This document shows, piece after piece, positions 44,990-52,033 of a stretch of DNA of 52,643 nucleotides. The notes under the pieces are model-generated. The model searched no databases. It was not told the origin of the DNA and saw nothing but the letters and a program-made list of their open reading frames with translations. The translations under genes were made by a program, and so were the position numbers. Position 1 is the stretch's first letter; each line of letters starts with the position of its first letter. The stretch spans positions 54,763 to 107,405 of the forward strand of contig NZ_SKBU01000038.1 of assembly GCF_004337705.1 (NCBI RefSeq), read 5' to 3'. Source of the stretch: Rubrobacter taiwanensis (lineage in GTDB: Bacteria; Actinomycetota; Rubrobacteria; Rubrobacterales; Rubrobacteraceae).

Positions 44990-45217
44990 TTAGATCTCGG
45001 GCCGGGCGCGGGAGGCGTGGAGCCGGGCCAGTTCGTCCAGGAGGTTTTGCGCGCCGGTCACGTGCCCCTGGGCGGCGAAGGCGTGGGCGCAGCCGCGCGG
45101 CACGTCGCGGTCCCGGAAGTGCTGCGCCGTCACCCGCAGGTGCGCTACGGCTCTCTCCAGCTCCTCGGCGGCCCGTTCGTAGCTACGGGCCGCCGACTCG
45201 AATACGTCCTCGGTCAT
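44990..45217 (-). CDS. small helical protein, function unknown
   Basis: A 75-residue acidic protein, not recognised. It appears fully helical, with regular heptads (FESAARSYERAAEELERAVAHLRVTAQHFRDRD, then GHVTGAQNLLDELARLHASRA). It carries four His and one Cys but no clear metal motif. The ATG at 45217 has AGAGAGGAGATC just upstream, so translation should be efficient. It sits between nadC with its nadB-like remnant and iscS, 5 bp before iscS, and is probably co-expressed. It may be a small adaptor; no function can be assigned. Confidence 0.65.
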   Translation of the reverse strand: MTEDVFESAARSYERAAEELERAVAHLRVTAQHFRDRDVPRGCAHAFAAQGHVTGAQNLLDELARLHASRARPEI

Positions 45218-45315
45218 GGATCTCCTCTCTGTAGTGCCGGCCCCTGCCGCTTGGGTCGCGGAGCGCTGCTTCGAGCACCCGGCCACCCCGCCACCGACTA
45301 TTACTACCTCCGCCT

Positions 45316-45319
<4 letters not shown>
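45218..45319 (-). pseudogene. nadB: probable remnant of an FAD enzyme gene start, likely nadB (L-aspartate oxidase)
   Basis: A GTG at 45319 overlaps the nadC stop (GTGA), exactly as in a translationally coupled operon. The frame begins with KAEVVIVGGGVAG, the beta-alpha-beta FAD motif found at the N-terminus of L-aspartate oxidase. The next residues (CSKQRSATQAAGAG) no longer resemble a flavoprotein, and after 34 codons the frame runs into the small protein gene in phase. The simplest reading is a deletion that removed almost all of nadB from a nadA-nadC-nadB operon. The identity as nadB is inferred from position and motif only. Confidence 0.5.
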
Positions 45320-46142
<823 letters not shown>

Positions 46143-46146
<4 letters not shown>

Positions 46147-47087
46147 CTCAGCTCCAGCATGCGTTCGATGGGACGGAGGGCCCGCAGCCGGAGTTCCTCA
46201 TCCAACGTTATCTCAGGTTCCAGCTCGACCATGCACCGGTGCAGCTTCTCCAGGGTGTTGAGGCGCATATGCGGGCACTCGCTGCACGCCGTGCAGGCCG
46301 GCCCCTCGCCGGGTGCCGGGATGAAGGTCTTCTCCGGGGCGAGCTTGCGCATCTGGTGGATGATGCCGGGCTCCGTCGCCACGATGAACTTGCGGGCCGG
46401 GCTCTCCCCGACCCGCGCGAGCAGGCTGGAGGTGCTCCCGATGTGGTCCGCGAGCCGGAGCACCCTTTCTTCACACTCCGGATGGGCCAGGACCTCGGCC
46501 TCGGGATGCCTCACCTTGAGCTGCCGGATCTTGCGCTCCGAGAAGACAACATGCACCATGCACGTCCCCGGCCACAGGACCATATCCCGCCCCGTCTTCT
46601 GCGCCACGTACCGCCCCAGATGTCGGTCCGGGCCGAAGATGATCGGCCGCCCCTCCGGAATGCTCGCGATTATCTTCTCCGCGTTGGAGGACGTGCAGAT
46701 CACGTCCGAGAGCGCCTTCACCGCCGCCGAAGTGTTGATGTAGGAGACCACCGCATGCCCCGGATGCCGCTCCACGAACTCCGCGAAGGCGTCCGGCGGG
46801 CAGCTCTCCGATAGCGAGCACCCGGCCTCCAGATCGGGCAGAATAACCTTCTTGTCCGGGTTTAGGATCTTGGCCGTCTCCGCCATGAAATGCACGCCGC
46901 AGAACACGATCACGTCCGCAGCCGTCCGCTGCGCCCTCTGCGCCAGCGCCAGAGAATCCCCGATAAAGTCCGCCACGTCCTGGATCTCCGGCTCCTGATA
47001 GTAGTGGGCCAGAATGACCGCATTCAGCTCCTCCTTGCGCACCGAGATCTCCTCAAAGAGATCCCGCCGCACCCCGATCGCCTCCAA
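46143..47087 (-). CDS. nadA: quinolinate synthase A
   Basis: A 314-residue NadA. It condenses iminoaspartate with dihydroxyacetone phosphate. Motifs are [28 protein letters not shown], the three [4Fe-4S] ligands in [19 protein letters not shown]-containing [11 protein letters not shown], and [18 protein letters not shown], and [23 protein letters not shown]. The TTG at 47087 has AAGGAGGT 4 bp upstream. It is the first gene of the nad operon, with prominent palindromes in its upstream region. An L-aspartate oxidase or dehydrogenase elsewhere must provide iminoaspartate if the adjacent nadB is indeed lost. Confidence 0.96.
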
Positions 47088-47105
47088 CCCTACCTCCTTG
47101 TAACT

Positions 47106-47117
47106 CTATCCGGATAG
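47106..47117. promoter_or_regulatory. 12-bp perfect palindrome in the nadA leader
   Basis: CTATCCGGATAG is fully self-complementary and lies just upstream of the nadA ribosome site. It could be a second operator. It cannot form a stable hairpin because it has no loop. Confidence 0.4.
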
Positions 47118-47131
47118 CTTGCCACTCGCTT

Positions 47132-47159
47132 TTGTTACAAAGTAAGTCGTTTGTAACAA
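47132..47159. promoter_or_regulatory. operator candidate of the nad operon: paired palindromes
   Basis: TTGTTACAAA (47132-47141) and TTTGTAACAA (47150-47159) are perfect 10-bp inverted arms with an 8-bp spacer. Each half is itself nearly palindromic (TTTGT-T-ACAAA and TTTGT-A-ACAAT), with centres 19 bp apart, about two helical turns. The region separates nadA from the divergent Nudix gene, so one protein could regulate both. Confidence 0.7.
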
Positions 47160-47234
47160 TATACTACATAGAGTATCACACGCTTACGAGGAGATTGCAA
47201 GTAGTTTTCAGGCTGGGGGTGTAGACTTGGGGTC

Positions 47235-47732
47235 ATGGAGTTTGAGTTCTGTCCCCGGTGTGGTGGGCGGCTGGAGTTACGGGAGGTCAAGGCGGGGGAG
47301 CCGGAGCGGCCGGTATGTTCGGAGTGCGGGTTTGTGTTCTATCTGGGGCCGAAGCTGGCGGCGGGGGCCATCTTCGAGCTGGGGGGCGGGATCGTCATGA
47401 TCCGGCGCGCCATCGAGCCCGGCTACGGGCGGTGGACCTTCCCGGGCGGGTATGTGGATCGCCGGGAGGTTGTGGAGGAGGCGGTCCGGCGCGAGATTCT
47501 GGAGGAGACCGGGGTAGAGGTCGAGGTGGTGGGGCTGCAGGGGCTCTACTCCTACGTGGACACTGCGGTGGCGCTCGCCGTGTACACTGCGGAGGTGAGG
47601 GGTGGGGAGCCTGCGCCCTTGGACGAGGTGCTGGAGGTACGGAGCTTCGCGCCGGAGGAGATCCCGTGGGATAAGCTGGCGTTTCCGAGCACCCGCGACG
47701 CCTTGAGGGACTACGTGCGGCGCGGTTCGTGA
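47235..47732 (+). CDS. Nudix hydrolase with N-terminal zinc ribbon
   Basis: A 165-residue protein. A short zinc ribbon (CPRCGG at residues 6-11, CSECGF at 29-34) precedes a Nudix fold with the box GGYVDRREVVEEAVRREILEETGVEVE (GX5EX7REUXEEXGU pattern) near residues 75-100. Such proteins hydrolyse nucleoside diphosphate-X compounds, including NADH and ADP-ribose. The SQPWPFPxS motif of NudC is absent, so NADH specificity is not supported. Its position opposite nadA and a shared operator region suggest a link to NAD or ADP-ribose turnover. The -10-like TAGACT lies 7 bp before the ATG. It overlaps the convergent ECF ATPase gene by 22 bp. Confidence 0.85.
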   Translation: MEFEFCPRCGGRLELREVKAGEPERPVCSECGFVFYLGPKLAAGAIFELGGGIVMIRRAIEPGYGRWTFPGGYVDRREVVEEAVRREILEETGVEVEVVGLQGLYSYVDTAVALAVYTAEVRGGEPAPLDEVLEVRSFAPEEIPWDKLAFPSTRDALRDYVRRGS

Positions 47733-48469
47733 TGCGGGGCTGTGTGGGGGGTGAGGGAGTGGGGCTTTTCGAGGCCGTGTGTCTCCATGAGGCCGGTGTC
47801 GCCCAGGAGCTCGCGCGGCGCTCCTTCGGCGACTATTCGCCCTTCATCCATAAGGAGCACCCGGTCGCAGACCTCCAGCACCAGTTCCAGGTCGTGGGAG
47901 GAGAGCAGGAACGTTTCCCCGGACCCCTGTAGAAACCGGATGAGCCGCCGCCGGGAGCGGATATCCAGGCTGGCCGAGGGCTCGTCGTAGGCGATCAGGC
48001 GCGGCCGCATCGCCAGGACGCCTGCGATCGCGACCATCCGCTTCTCGCCGCCGGAGAGGTGGTGCGGGGGGCGGTCGGCCAGTTCCAGAGTGCCGGTCGT
48101 TTCCAGAGCTGCGGTCACCCGCGCGCGGACCTCCTTCTGCGGCAGGCCCATGTTCTGCGGGCCGAAGGCCACGTCATCCCGGACGGAGGGGCAGAAGAGC
48201 TGGTCGTCGGGGTTCTGGAAGACGAGCCCGATCTCGGGCCGGAACTCCCCGGGGATTACGGGCTTACCGAACAGCTCTACCTGCCCGGACGCCGGCCGCA
48301 GCACGCCGCAGAGCAAGTGAAACAGCGTCGTCTTTCCGGCTCCGTTCGGGCCGATCACGCCCACCCTTTCGCCGGGACTCACCCGTAGCTCTACTCCGCG
48401 CAGCACGCCGGGGCGGTCCGGGTAGGAGAAGTTCAGGCCGGAGACCGACAGGGCGAGGAGTTCGTTCAC
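47711..48469 (-). CDS. cbiO: ECF-type Ni/Co importer ATPase (CbiO/NikO)
   Basis: A 252-residue ABC ATPase of the energy-coupling-factor type. It has FSYPDRPGVLRGVELRV, Walker A GPNGAGKTT near residue 40, Q-loop VFQNPDDQLFCPSVRDDVAFGPQNMGL (the CbiO hallmark), signature HLSGGEKRMVAIAGVLAM, Walker B LIAYDEPSASLD, and His switch SSHDLEL. It powers uptake through CbiMQ. The GTG overlaps the cbiQ stop (GTGA). A His-containing tail (HSLTPHTAPHHEP) may hold metal. It is the last gene of the Fur-led operon. Confidence 0.93.
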   Translation of the reverse strand: MNELLALSVSGLNFSYPDRPGVLRGVELRVSPGERVGVIGPNGAGKTTLFHLLCGVLRPASGQVELFGKPVIPGEFRPEIGLVFQNPDDQLFCPSVRDDVAFGPQNMGLPQKEVRARVTAALETTGTLELADRPPHHLSGGEKRMVAIAGVLAMRPRLIAYDEPSASLDIRSRRRLIRFLQGSGETFLLSSHDLELVLEVCDRVLLMDEGRIVAEGAPRELLGDTGLMETHGLEKPHSLTPHTAPHHEPRRT

Positions 48470-49227
48470 AGGGCTACCTCCGCGGCGACGAACGCGGCGG
48501 CTGCCGTGAGCGTGCAGAGGAGGGCGGCCGTGTCGCGCGGCGTGATCTGCCGGTCCTCCGGGGCCCGGGGTTCTCTTCCGTATCCACGCAGCGTCATGGC
48601 CCTGTAAACGTGCTCGGAGCGCTCGTAGCTGCGCACCAGCAGGCTGCCCGAGAGGCTGGCGAGGCCACCGAGGCTTCTGGCGTCGGGCTTCACCGCCCGG
48701 AATCCGCGCAGCCGCATAGCCGTCTGCATCGCCCGCAGGTCGGTCGCCAGCTCGTGCAGATACCGGTAGGTGAAGAGCATCATGTCTGTGAGGAGGGAGG
48801 GCAGGCCCAGGGATCTCAGTGCCCTGATGTTCGTCAGGAGGGGAGCCGTGCCGAAGAGCACTATCCCGACCGCCAGAATGGCGGCGAAGCGTGCCGCTAT
48901 GACCAGAAACTCTAGCAGACCCTCTTGGTGCAGGGCCAGCGGTCCGGCGCTCAGAAGCACCGTCTCTCCGGAGAAGAGCGGCAGGATCACAGCCAGAGCC
49001 AGGATGAAGATGCCGGGATAGCGCAGCCGCCGCAGGACGAAGCGGACGGGTAACCTGGAGAGCAGGAGCAGGGCGAGGGCGGCAGCCAGCATGGCAGGCA
49101 GCAGGTATAGCTCCCGCACGAAGGCGAAGGCGGAGATCAGAGCCAGCAGCCCGATGAGCTTGAGTCTGGGCTCCCAGCGGTGCAGTGGGGAGTCCAGATG
49201 GGAGTACCCGTCCAGAGACGTCTTCAT
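48466..49227 (-). CDS. cbiQ: ECF-type Ni/Co importer permease (CbiQ/NikQ)
   Basis: A 253-residue transmembrane T-component with about five to six membrane segments. The N-terminus SHLDSPLHRWEPRLKLIGLLALI is typical. Two cytoplasmic coupling helices with Ala-Arg-Gly signatures appear as MQTAMRLRGFRAV near residue 175 and YRAMTLRGYGRE near 215. They dock onto the CbiO ATPases. The ATG overlaps the cbiM stop by 4 bp. Confidence 0.92.
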   Translation of the reverse strand: MKTSLDGYSHLDSPLHRWEPRLKLIGLLALISAFAFVRELYLLPAMLAAALALLLLSRLPVRFVLRRLRYPGIFILALAVILPLFSGETVLLSAGPLALHQEGLLEFLVIAARFAAILAVGIVLFGTAPLLTNIRALRSLGLPSLLTDMMLFTYRYLHELATDLRAMQTAMRLRGFRAVKPDARSLGGLASLSGSLLVRSYERSEHVYRAMTLRGYGREPRAPEDRQITPRDTAALLCTLTAAAAFVAAEVAL

Positions 49228-49889
49228 CTCACCGCGACCTCCGGGGGCCGGCGTTTCTCGCCCAGCAGCTCCGGCCGCACCCGCAGCAGGAAGAGCACCA
49301 CCATGGCGGTGAACACGCCCTCTATGAGCATGAGCGGTACGTGGGCCAGGACGAGCGCATAGATGGCCGTGCGCTCTGCGGCGGCATCCAGCTCGGCGGG
49401 GATGGTGGTGATGAGCAGGGCGAATAGCAGCAGTACCGTAATACCCACTCCTGCCGCACCGCCCAGGAATCCGAGTACCCCGGTCAGGGTCCGGCTGGCG
49501 GGCCGCAGCCGGCGGAGGCGGAATATCCCGTAGGCCAGCAGTGCAGGCCCGCCGATGACCGCGGCGTTTACGCCCAGGGTCGTCAGGCCGCCGTGCTGAA
49601 ACATGACGGCCTGGAAGAAGAGACCGACCAGGACGGCCGGGAACGCGTACCAACCCAGCACCACGCCGAGCAGGCCGTTCAGGATCAGGTGCACGCTCGT
49701 CGGAGGTACGGGGATGTGGATCAGGGACGCCACGAAGAAGGCCGCCGTGAGCAGGGAGGCTTTGGGGATGCCTTCCCGGGGATCTTCTTCCCGCCCTATC
49801 CGGCGCATCGAGTACCATGTCACAGCTCCGGTGGCTGCATAACCGGCGGCCAGCACGCTCACGGGCAGGATGCCGTCCGGCAGGTGCAT
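49224..49889 (-). CDS. cbiM: ECF-type Ni/Co-binding membrane subunit (CbiM/NikM)
   Basis: A 221-residue S-component starting MHLPDGILPVS. His2 at the very N-terminus is a metal ligand in this family, so the ATG at 49889 is required and any longer start would destroy the site. IPVPPTSVHLILNGLLGVVLGWYAFPAVLVGLFFQAVMFQHGGLTTLGVNA carries the conserved metal-binding His and Asn residues. About six or seven membrane helices. It recognises Ni2+ or Co2+. The ATG shares one base with the preceding stop (TGATG). Confidence 0.95.
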   Translation of the reverse strand: MHLPDGILPVSVLAAGYAATGAVTWYSMRRIGREEDPREGIPKASLLTAAFFVASLIHIPVPPTSVHLILNGLLGVVLGWYAFPAVLVGLFFQAVMFQHGGLTTLGVNAAVIGGPALLAYGIFRLRRLRPASRTLTGVLGFLGGAAGVGITVLLLFALLITTIPAELDAAAERTAIYALVLAHVPLMLIEGVFTAMVVLFLLRVRPELLGEKRRPPEVAVR

Positions 49890-50410
49890 CAGCGCCTCCG
49901 GCCCGCGAAGAAGAGTGCGGTCCCGATGAAACCCCATACCACGGCGGCTCCCATCAGGACGCGCTGCAGGGTGTCGCTGCCCCGGGCCTCATCGGTGTCC
50001 TCGGGCCGGATCTCGTCTCCGGCCTCCCGCTCCTCCCCCGGCTCTTCTCGAGAGCCGCCGACCTCCACGCTCACATTCGCGGCGTGACCGGCCTGCCGGA
50101 CCTGTATCTCCCACTCGCCGGGCTTCGAGGCGTCCGGCATGAAGACGTAGCGGCCCCGGTCATCGGTCGTGCCGGTGGCCCAGGGCTCGGAGTCGCCGCC
50201 GGGAGCGTAGACCAGTACTTGTCCCCCGTCTACCGGGTCGCCGGTGTCGTAGGTGGCCGTGATCTCCACCGCCTCGCCCCATCCCTGCTCGGCCTCCATG
50301 GCGTGGGCGGCCGCGGGCTGAGCCGCTAGAGCCGCCGCGGCACACGCCAAAAGGAACGCCAGAAGGAGCGCCGCCGGGCCGGATCTCTCCCCTTTGCTGC
50401 CGCGCGACAC
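49889..50410 (-). CDS. NikL/CbiL-like auxiliary membrane protein
   Basis: A 173-residue protein with a signal peptide (about residues 1-35, ending PAAAHA), an Ig/carboxypeptidase-regulatory-like beta domain (about 38-120: VEITATYDTGDPVDGGQVLVYAPGG, TGTTDDRGRYVFMPDASKPGEWEIQVRQAGH), an acidic linker and one C-terminal membrane helix (about 150-168). This is the layout of NikL-type extra subunits of ECF nickel transporters. The mature N-terminus begins at or near a His. Nickel is therefore somewhat favoured over cobalt. The GTG at 50410 has GGGAGGTGAT upstream, inside a region of alternative hairpins. Confidence 0.78.
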   Translation of the reverse strand: MSRGSKGERSGPAALLLAFLLACAAAALAAQPAAAHAMEAEQGWGEAVEITATYDTGDPVDGGQVLVYAPGGDSEPWATGTTDDRGRYVFMPDASKPGEWEIQVRQAGHAANVSVEVGGSREEPGEEREAGDEIRPEDTDEARGSDTLQRVLMGAAVVWGFIGTALFFAGRRR

Positions 50411-50419
50411 CGCACATCA

Positions 50420-50457
50420 CCTCCCGGATACGACCGGGGAGGTATACTCCTCCCCGG
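50420..50457 (-). promoter_or_regulatory. mutually exclusive hairpins covering the nikL-like ribosome site
   Basis: On the minus strand three arms follow: A CCGGGGAGG (50457-50449), B CCTCCCCGG (50442-50434), C CCGGGAGG (50427-50420). A and B pair perfectly over 9 bp with a 6-nt loop. B and C also pair, with one bulged C and a 6-nt loop, and C contains the ribosome site of the NikL-like gene. Only one pairing can exist at a time, as in an RNA switch. Confidence 0.5.
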
Positions 50458-50477
50458 CTATTACCCTGTTCTGGTCG

Positions 50478-50807
50478 CTAACTCCGCCGCCAGGCGAGAC
50501 CGATGAGAACGCCTAGCATCATCAGAACGGCTACCATCGGCAGAATCGCCGGCCCGCCGGAGTCCGGAAGCTCTTCAGCCTCGTGGTCATGGGCGTCCTC
50601 GTGATCTCCGTGCCCCATCTCCGCGGCAAAGGCACGGGCCTCGTCGCCGGTCAGGACGGTGCCGTCTTCGAGGTGACAGTGGAAGTCTTCTCCCTCGCCG
50701 TGACAGTCCGCGCCGCCGTGGGGGTGACCCTCATGAGCCAGGGCGGCCGGCGCGAAGAGCGTCAGAGATATCACCGCCAACAGGGCGGGTAACAGAAGCT
50801 TACTCAC
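50478..50807 (-). CDS. His-rich secreted protein with C-terminal membrane anchor
   Basis: A 109-residue protein, not assigned to a named family. It has a signal peptide (residues 1-24, ending ALA), then a His/Asp/Glu-rich stretch with many metal-ligand candidates (HEGHPHGGADCHGEGEDFHCH and, later, HGDHEDAHDHEAEE). A C-terminal LPDSGGPAILP motif, hydrophobic helix and WRRS end resemble a sortase-type or simple anchor signal. Two Cys flank His residues. Between a Fur-family gene and Ni/Co importer genes it probably collects metal ions outside the membrane. It may be a Gram-positive counterpart of periplasmic metal scavengers; this is inference. Confidence 0.75.
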   Translation of the reverse strand: MSKLLLPALLAVISLTLFAPAALAHEGHPHGGADCHGEGEDFHCHLEDGTVLTGDEARAFAAEMGHGDHEDAHDHEAEELPDSGGPAILPMVAVLMMLGVLIGLAWRRS

Positions 50808-50824
50808 CGAACGCCTCCTTCTCT

Positions 50825-51244
50825 CTAAGCTCTGCAGTCTCTGCAGATTCCTTTAGCCACCACGTGAAGCTCCCGGATCTCGAATCCCTCCGGAGTCTCG
50901 CCCAGAAGCTCCAGCAACCGGGAACACAGTCGGGGATCTTCAGGATGAAAGATCCTGCCGCACACCCCGCACACCAGATGAGGATGCTGTGCGGAACGCG
51001 CCTCATACACCATAGGCCCCTCCGGTAGCCGGCTCTCCACCACCAGCCCCGCCTCCCGCAACGCCTCCAGCGAACGGTAGACGGTGGACAGCTCCAGCCC
51101 CGGCAGCGCACCTCGCACCCGCTCCCACAACTCCTCGGCCGTGAAGTGCCGGCCGGACTCAGACAGCGCCTGCCAGATCAAAGCCCGCTGGGGCGTGATC
51201 CGTACTCCCCTTTCACGCAATACCTGTGTATGTGATACTTCCAT
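50825..51244 (-). CDS. Fur-family metal-responsive regulator (possible Nur/Zur)
   Basis: A 139-residue Fur-family repressor. An N-terminal winged helix (about 1-80: RITPQRALIWQALSESGRHFTAEELWERV, LSTVYRSLEALREAGLV) precedes a dimerisation domain with AQHPHLVCGVCGRIFH and a C-terminal CRDC, the two CxxC structural-zinc pairs. It leads an operon with a His-rich protein and an ECF Ni/Co importer, so Ni2+ (Nur) is the likely signal, with Zn2+ as the alternative. The ATG at 51244 directly abuts an inverted repeat; the mRNA is probably almost leaderless and autoregulated. Confidence 0.9.
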   Translation of the reverse strand: MEVSHTQVLRERGVRITPQRALIWQALSESGRHFTAEELWERVRGALPGLELSTVYRSLEALREAGLVVESRLPEGPMVYEARSAQHPHLVCGVCGRIFHPEDPRLCSRLLELLGETPEGFEIRELHVVAKGICRDCRA

Positions 51245-51284
51245 GTTCCTGCAAAAAAATAGCAGAAACGAGCTGGTAGCGCAA
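51245..51284 (-). promoter_or_regulatory. promoter and inverted-repeat operator of the fur-type operon
   Basis: GTTCCTGC (51245-51252) and GCAGAAAC (51262-51269) are complementary at 7 of 8 positions with a 9-bp A-rich spacer, as in Fur/Zur/Nur boxes. On the minus strand TTGCGC (51284-51279) and TATTTT (51261-51256) are 17 bp apart, so the operator covers the -10 box. The start site would be within about 5 nt of the ATG. Confidence 0.6.
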
Positions 51285-51536
51285 AATGCCTTAGGCGGGT
51301 TCTCTGCCGGACCGGTGGAGAGCCCGTTGGAACAGCTCGCCGGGTTAGCCGGGGAGCTGGTGCGCAGCCGGGCTTGACTTATACGCTTCCTGCAGACTGT
51401 GATACCATTCAGCAGGTCAGGTGATGCGGGAGAAAGGGAGATGTCTGAGTAACGTATCGGTAGCGAGCCGTCCGCGGCATCCTCCGCTGACGCATAGATT
51501 ATTGCTAATGCAAGTCATTCTTGGAAAGGAGGCAGG
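51285..51536. other. noncoding gap before coxS with a short inverted repeat
   Basis: No gene was recognised in this stretch. It holds TTGACT at 51374 and an extended -10-like TGTGATAC near 51398-51405, too far apart for a standard promoter (20 bp), and TTGC-TAAT-GCAA (51502-51513) just upstream of the coxS ribosome site GGAAAGGAGG. Confidence 0.35.
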
Positions 51537-52019
51537 GTGCGAAGGATAGGGGTGACGGTAGACGGGGTGCGTTACGAGCACGAGGTTGAGCCGAGGCTGC
51601 TTCTGGTGCACTATCTGCGGGAGGTTTTGGGCATTGGCGGGGTGCACGTCGGGTGCGACACCTCCAATTGCGGGGCGTGTACGGTGTTGATGGATGGCGA
51701 GTCGGTAAAGTCTTGCACGATTCTTGCGGTTCAGGCTGATAACCATGAGATAACCACCGTTCAGGGGCTGGCCCGGGACGGGGAGTGGCATCCGGTACAG
51801 CGGGCCTTCCACGAGGCGCATGGTCTGCAGTGTGGCTACTGCACGCCGGGTATGATCATGGCTTCCGTAAGCCTGCTCAAGGAGAATCCCGATCCGAGCG
51901 AGGAGGAGATCCGGGAGGGGCTTGAGGGTAATCTCTGCCGCTGTACGGGTTATGAGAACATCGTCAAGGCCGTACGGATGGCTGCGGAGCGCAGCGGCGA
52001 GCGTGCGGCGGCGTCTTAG
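51537..52019 (+). CDS. coxS: [2Fe-2S] subunit of a CO-dehydrogenase/xanthine-dehydrogenase-family enzyme
   Basis: A 160-residue iron-sulfur subunit with two [2Fe-2S] domains. The plant-type ferredoxin cluster ligands are [15 protein letters not shown] near residues 40-55 and a fourth Cys in VKSCT. The second, four-helix domain has [12 protein letters not shown] near residue 100 and [13 protein letters not shown] near 135. It passes electrons from the molybdenum subunit towards FAD. The GTG start has AAAGGAGGCAG upstream. coxL follows after 14 bp. The FAD subunit (coxM) is not seen in the window and may lie beyond it. The substrate could be CO, an aldehyde or a purine/nicotinate-type ring. Confidence 0.92.
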   Translation: MRRIGVTVDGVRYEHEVEPRLLLVHYLREVLGIGGVHVGCDTSNCGACTVLMDGESVKSCTILAVQADNHEITTVQGLARDGEWHPVQRAFHEAHGLQCGYCTPGMIMASVSLLKENPDPSEEEIREGLEGNLCRCTGYENIVKAVRMAAERSGERAAAS

Positions 52020-52033
52020 GGGAGAGGAGGTGT

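Noticed and set aside
47235-47732. Calling the Nudix protein NudC (NADH pyrophosphatase)
   Set aside because: It has a zinc ribbon and Nudix box, but the NudC motif SQPWPFPxS is missing and the protein is much shorter than NudC.
48466-49818. 450-residue open frame that extends cbiQ far upstream
   Set aside because: The first 197 residues are a Pro/Arg/Gly-rich reading of cbiM in another frame. The normal CbiQ start is the ATG at 49227, overlapping the cbiM stop by 4 bp.
51084-51377. 97-residue plus-strand frame opposite the fur-type gene
   Set aside because: Most of it is antisense to the conserved Fur coding region, with no signal or motif; the remaining 45 residues resemble nothing recognisable.
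50411-51536. Cobalamin riboswitch for the CbiMQO operon
   Set aside because: The fur-type gene has almost no leader and the 67-bp intergenic hairpins lack a B12-box-like sequence. A protein operator fits better.
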